Source of the DNA: Acanthacorydalis orientalis
Taxonomy: Eukaryota > Arthropoda > Insecta > Megaloptera > Corydalidae
Reading direction: 5' to 3'
Assembly (NCBI GenBank): GCA_034766995.1
Contig: CM068317.1
Span: 36,532,249-36,596,248, forward strand
DNA: 64,000 bases
Below are positions 60,451 through 64,000 of this stretch, in pieces; within the stretch, counting starts at the first letter, position 1; each line of letters opens with the position of its first letter. The notes beneath the pieces were generated by a model. That model was given only the letters and a program-made list of their open reading frames with translations, was not told the DNA's origin and made no database searches. The position numbers and the translations under genes are program-made.

Positions 60451-60491
60451 CATATACAGAAATAGAGAGAAACAGTGAGAGATGAAGAGAG
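60396..60491. repeat. Compound (TA)n and GA-rich microsatellite
   Basis: About 23 TA units, then ATAGAGAGAAACAGTGAGAG purine-rich units. Confidence 0.94.
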
Positions 60492-61197
60492 TTTTGGTGT
60501 ATATTTGTATATATTTAAATACTAAGTTTCTCTTTCCTTATATTTTACAAATTCCAATAAACTTCTTTCTATACGAAAGAAAATTATAAGCAATCATTCT
60601 ATATTTCTTTTAGTAAATACTAAATACTTTAAGAATTAGTCATGTAAATTAATGTGTTTTTAATATAGAACATTCTTGTATTGAAATGTCGTCCTAGGAA
60701 CTCTTTAGAAATTATGCAAAAGAATTTTCTCATTCCAGTACACTTCGTGTAAGCTCAACTATCGCTTGCCTTGCTCTCTATATTCGAGTACAAAACGGTT
60801 GGTCATTGTTCTTCGTCTATTATATTATAGCTTTCAATTTTAAATTTACTATGGCCTATATACATATATATTTGAAATTGTGTACCTAAATAACTAACTA
60901 GTCTAACGCTTGAAGTATTTTCAATTGTTCTTAGTGAAACACAAATTGTTTTAAGGTATTAAAGTACCTCAAATAAATGTAATGGCAATGAAATGACAAT
61001 TTTATTATTATTGATTTATTAATAGAAAAATGACAAGAAACTAAAAACATTTTTATTCATTCAATCTTCTATAAAACGTATTAACTTTACGCTCAGTTTA
61101 TTTGATAATTATTTACATGAAAACTTCTATTCGATGAAATTATGATCATTTTTAGATTTTAAATGTTCGAAAAATTGATATGGACATTATTGTGAAT

Positions 61198-61226
61198 AAA
61201 TATATATATAAATATATATATATATT
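61198..61226. repeat. (TA)n microsatellite, interrupted
   Basis: TA run with one TAAATA interruption. Confidence 0.9.
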
Positions 61227-61707
61227 ACGTTAAAGTAGAGAATAGGCAATGATCCAAAGGACGAAGATAATCTAAAAAGTTCATCATCTGTGTAAAAACA
61301 TATGATTATAATTTTAAATAAAACTGCTATAATACGAATTTAATGTTAAAATATTTGAAATAATTAATCAAAACTATATATAATTTTTCTGTAAGGACTT
61401 GGAATACTTCCAAGCTACTTTTTACACACGAATAGCTGAAAAGGATTTGAATAAGAGTTGGTATACGCGGTATGGTTTGTAAATCTAACAACCTATTTGG
61501 AAAAAGAAATAATTTCAATAGAAATATCACTGTTTTTTCCTTAATGTGAAAAAGTTTTCCGAAGACTAATGGTCTATTTAAATTGCTGAAAATATAAGAT
61601 ATATAAGACAACACAATAAATTATTGAATTTAAGGTTCTCAGAATTCCCAAAAAAAATACATTTTTTACAATTGTAATAGACTAATACAGTTTATTAACT
61701 AATACAC

Positions 61708-61712
61708 TATAT

Positions 61713-61746
<34 letters not shown>

Positions 61747-61747
61747 T
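61708..61747. repeat. (TA)n microsatellite, interrupted
   Basis: TA run with one TAAATA interruption. Confidence 0.92.
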
Positions 61748-62617
61748 ATTGTATATTTGTGTATACAGAAAATTGAAGTTTTTTTTTCATGAAAGAAAGA
61801 GCTATATAAGAAAAGAGTACATTATTTGGCGCCATTTTTTTCAATATCAAAACGTAAATAATGTATGTTCTTTTGTCGCATGTAAATTCAATTTTCTATG
61901 TAGTTTTGAAAGTGAAAGTTCAAAAAAGTTTTCTATACGTTAACACGAGACCCAAATCGCCAATTTTAAAAGAACATGTTCACTTTCATGTGAACGTATG
62001 TGAACTTTTCCTTTTGTTAAATAAATATTATTTTAACAGTGGGCGGAAATATGTGGAATTTTCATAGATTGAAATATAACGAACATATAATTGAAGTTAG
62101 TGTTTAACGGAGAACAAACTGTTAAATGAATAAAACAAAATGTTGTTTTTTTACAATAATGTTATTCTGAACAAAATCCACGCATTATCATTATTTTTTA
62201 GGTTTCATATTTAACTTTAAATATAGAAAACTAGAATTTTTTTCATACCAAAATGACCTCTATATAATAGTGTTTTGTTGCATAAAAAACTTATTTTTAT
62301 AAATTAACGCTAACTTCTATTTTCATTCAAAAATTATTTGAAATAAAATATTTCACTACTTTATCTATAAGATATTTTTATAATTAAACCAGATTGTGTA
62401 TTTAATTTACAATGAATTGTACCTGCTATTCTAATTTGTATTTAAAAATAACCAAAATTTTATTAGAACTATTTCAAAAAAATGATTTTATTATTCATTT
62501 TTAACTAAAAAAATATTTTTAAACAATAATATTTAATTTCATTGTTCATTTCATAAAAAATAGTATTAATTGTATATTTATTTAAAAATGTATTTAATAA
62601 TTCATGTTTGCATAATA

Positions 62618-62681
62618 ATACAAATTCTTTTTTTGTTTCAGGTAAGTCTCCTTAATTATGGATGCATAATTTATGGTAAGA
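62618..62681 (+). other. Recursive splice site or 34-nt microexon candidate
   Basis: A pyrimidine tract, TTCTTTTTTTGTTTCAG (AG at 62640-62641), is followed without gap by GTAAGT (62642-62647). This is the ratchet-point form of recursive splice sites known from long introns. A second donor-like ATG|GTAAGA follows at 62676, so the 34 nt between (62642-62675) could be a microexon or an RS-exon. Those 34 nt are open in one frame (VSLLNYGCIIY). It implies transcription on the plus strand through a long intron, but the host gene is not identifiable here. Confidence 0.5.
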
Positions 62682-63146
62682 TTATATAATTTAATAATAA
62701 TACATTTTTTACATCAACTATGTATTTTTAAATAACTACAATTATATTTTATCGTATCATCGACCAACTATTTAAATATATTCTCGAAAAAAATATTAAA
62801 TTATTAACGAATTGTATTTAAATATTTTTTGAAGTAATTAGTTCTCCCAAAATAAGTGTAAAAATAAAATGCTTGTTAATGCTCTTTCGATCTCTAAAAT
62901 AATATAAATTATATTATATTCAACTATTTTCTTTTTTTTAATGAGCTCCATTCGTTATCAATATTTTTTTTATTTCAAAAATATAAAAAATGCTATTCAA
63001 GAAAATTTTGAAATTATAAAATATATAAAAGTCATTTTAAAGTCAAACAATATTTATTCCTATGTAAATTTATAATTATTAAAAATAAAATAGGAAAATA
63101 ATACTTTCAAGTTTGTTAACTTGTCACCATATAGAATTATATTTGC

Positions 63147-63179
<33 letters not shown>

Positions 63180-64000
63180 ATGCTTATATGAATATTAGTT
63201 TCCCAAAATAGACGAAGCTTGTAGGTGTGTTGAATAATAAATAAATAGAAACTATCGTTGAAATAAATTATCTCGACAATATTGTTTAGTTTTCCCTACT
63301 GTGTAACAATTCTTAAAATATCGCGAAAATATCTATTCGTAGACATTTTAATGTAAACAGAATGGTGGACAAACGTTTAGAGAATGTGATCATAATGGTT
63401 ATAGCGTTGATAACAACCAGCGAAGTCCATTTCCTGTAGAAACTTTAGAATAAAGAGACTCATAGGACAGTGAATAGTGTAGATATAGAGTATGTTGACT
63501 ACATTTGAAAGCTCACAAGTCTAGTTCCTACATAGTATATTTGCACGAGTTTGAATGATGAAATGTGGTATGGAATATATAAACTGTATTGAAAAGCTTT
63601 CTGAAAACTTAATTACACATTATCTATTCCCTTTACTCGATGATGGAAATTAAAACATAAATGAGATAGCGTACATGCATTTATATTGATAGATTTTCTG
63701 ATTTAATAATGTTTTAGATACGAGAATGGATCTCATATAGAGTTTAATCTTCTGTTTATACTGATTATATTCAAACAAATGTATTCCGATGTGCTTTAAG
63801 AAGAATAAATATTAGTTGTATTTTTTCTGAAAATAACATCGGATCTAAAATACAAGGAATAGAAGGGGTTACTTTATATGAAGTTATATTGATTTATCTT
63901 GTTTTTTTTTTCGTTAAACAGTACCTAGAACTAAATTATTACAAAAAATTTTCCATTTCCAAATTTTATAAAAATAAATAAAATATAATAATACGTTTTT
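62682..64000. other. AT-rich gene-free stretch at the window end
   Basis: No gene or dispersed element recognised. It holds one (TA)n array at 63146-63180. A slightly less AT-rich part at 63300-63700 has no exon-like features that I can support. Confidence 0.55.
63146..63180. repeat. (TA)n microsatellite, interrupted
   Basis: TA run with a single GTA interruption. Confidence 0.93.

Larger units (their letters stand above)
59171..62620. other. AT-rich gene-free stretch
   Basis: No exon recognised. The 95-codon minus-strand frame at 61327-61614 is somewhat less AT-driven than others but has no domain I know. A strong acceptor-like TTTCTTTTTCAG at 59654 is not followed by a convincing exon. 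Confidence 0.5.

Noticed and set aside
61327..61614. 95-codon minus-strand frame
   Set aside because: Less biased than the others, but with no recognised domain and no promoter or splice signals. Homology search would be needed before calling it.

Overview
This 64 kb window is very AT-rich animal-type nuclear DNA, with no operons, no bacterial gene density, no rRNA or tRNA gene and no CRISPR. Evidence for an animal genome is long (TA)n, (TC)n, (GA)n, (CA)n and (TGTA)n microsatellites, decayed mariner-type transposons, dispersed inverted-repeat elements, and GT-AG splice signals in place of long open frames. Repeat style and intron-like emptiness would fit a large invertebrate genome such as a cephalopod mollusc. 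That taxon is my inference and is not proven by any gene here.

The best gene candidate is a two-exon plus-strand gene at 31025-38331. It has an ATG exon ending in a consensus donor (GTAAGT), a 7.1 kb intron, and a terminal exon behind a TTTCAG acceptor. The splice keeps one 62-codon frame. An RFX/X-box-like motif lies 65 bp before the ATG, which suggests a ciliary gene. I do not recognise the product. A second splice-related signal at 62640 is a TTTCAG acceptor abutting a GTAAGT donor, as in a recursive splice site or a 34-nt microexon. Much of the window may therefore be intronic on the plus strand.

Mobile DNA: (1) a broken mariner transposase, minus strand, 35018-35955, with stops, frameshifts and an internal deletion; (2) two diverged copies of a ~480 bp mariner-like remnant at 10001-10479 and 38775-39254; (3) a family of about 11 copies or half-copies of a foldback element whose arms share an outer AAAGTA/TTCACAAATGAA end, an ATTCAATAAATGATTATTGAT-type core and an inner hairpin; the clearest pairs are at 4967-5290 and 33319-33597; (4) a ~213 bp MITE-like element at 29475-29687; (5) a possible tRNA-derived SINE scrap near 17.3 kb.

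Against the AT-rich background stand about ten discrete GC-richer islands of 200-400 bp (near 8.1, 13.6, 20.65, 24.3, 27.7, 34.5, 44.65, 47.85, 51.5 and 58.95 kb). Several carry recognisable regulatory-type words (CACGTGA E-boxes, a TGACGTCA CRE, TATA boxes, X-box-like palindromes). They are the best places to look for promoters, enhancers or unrecognised exons. Most open frames in the window are chance products of AT-rich sequence or poly(Tyr-Ile) translations of TA repeats, and are not annotated as genes.
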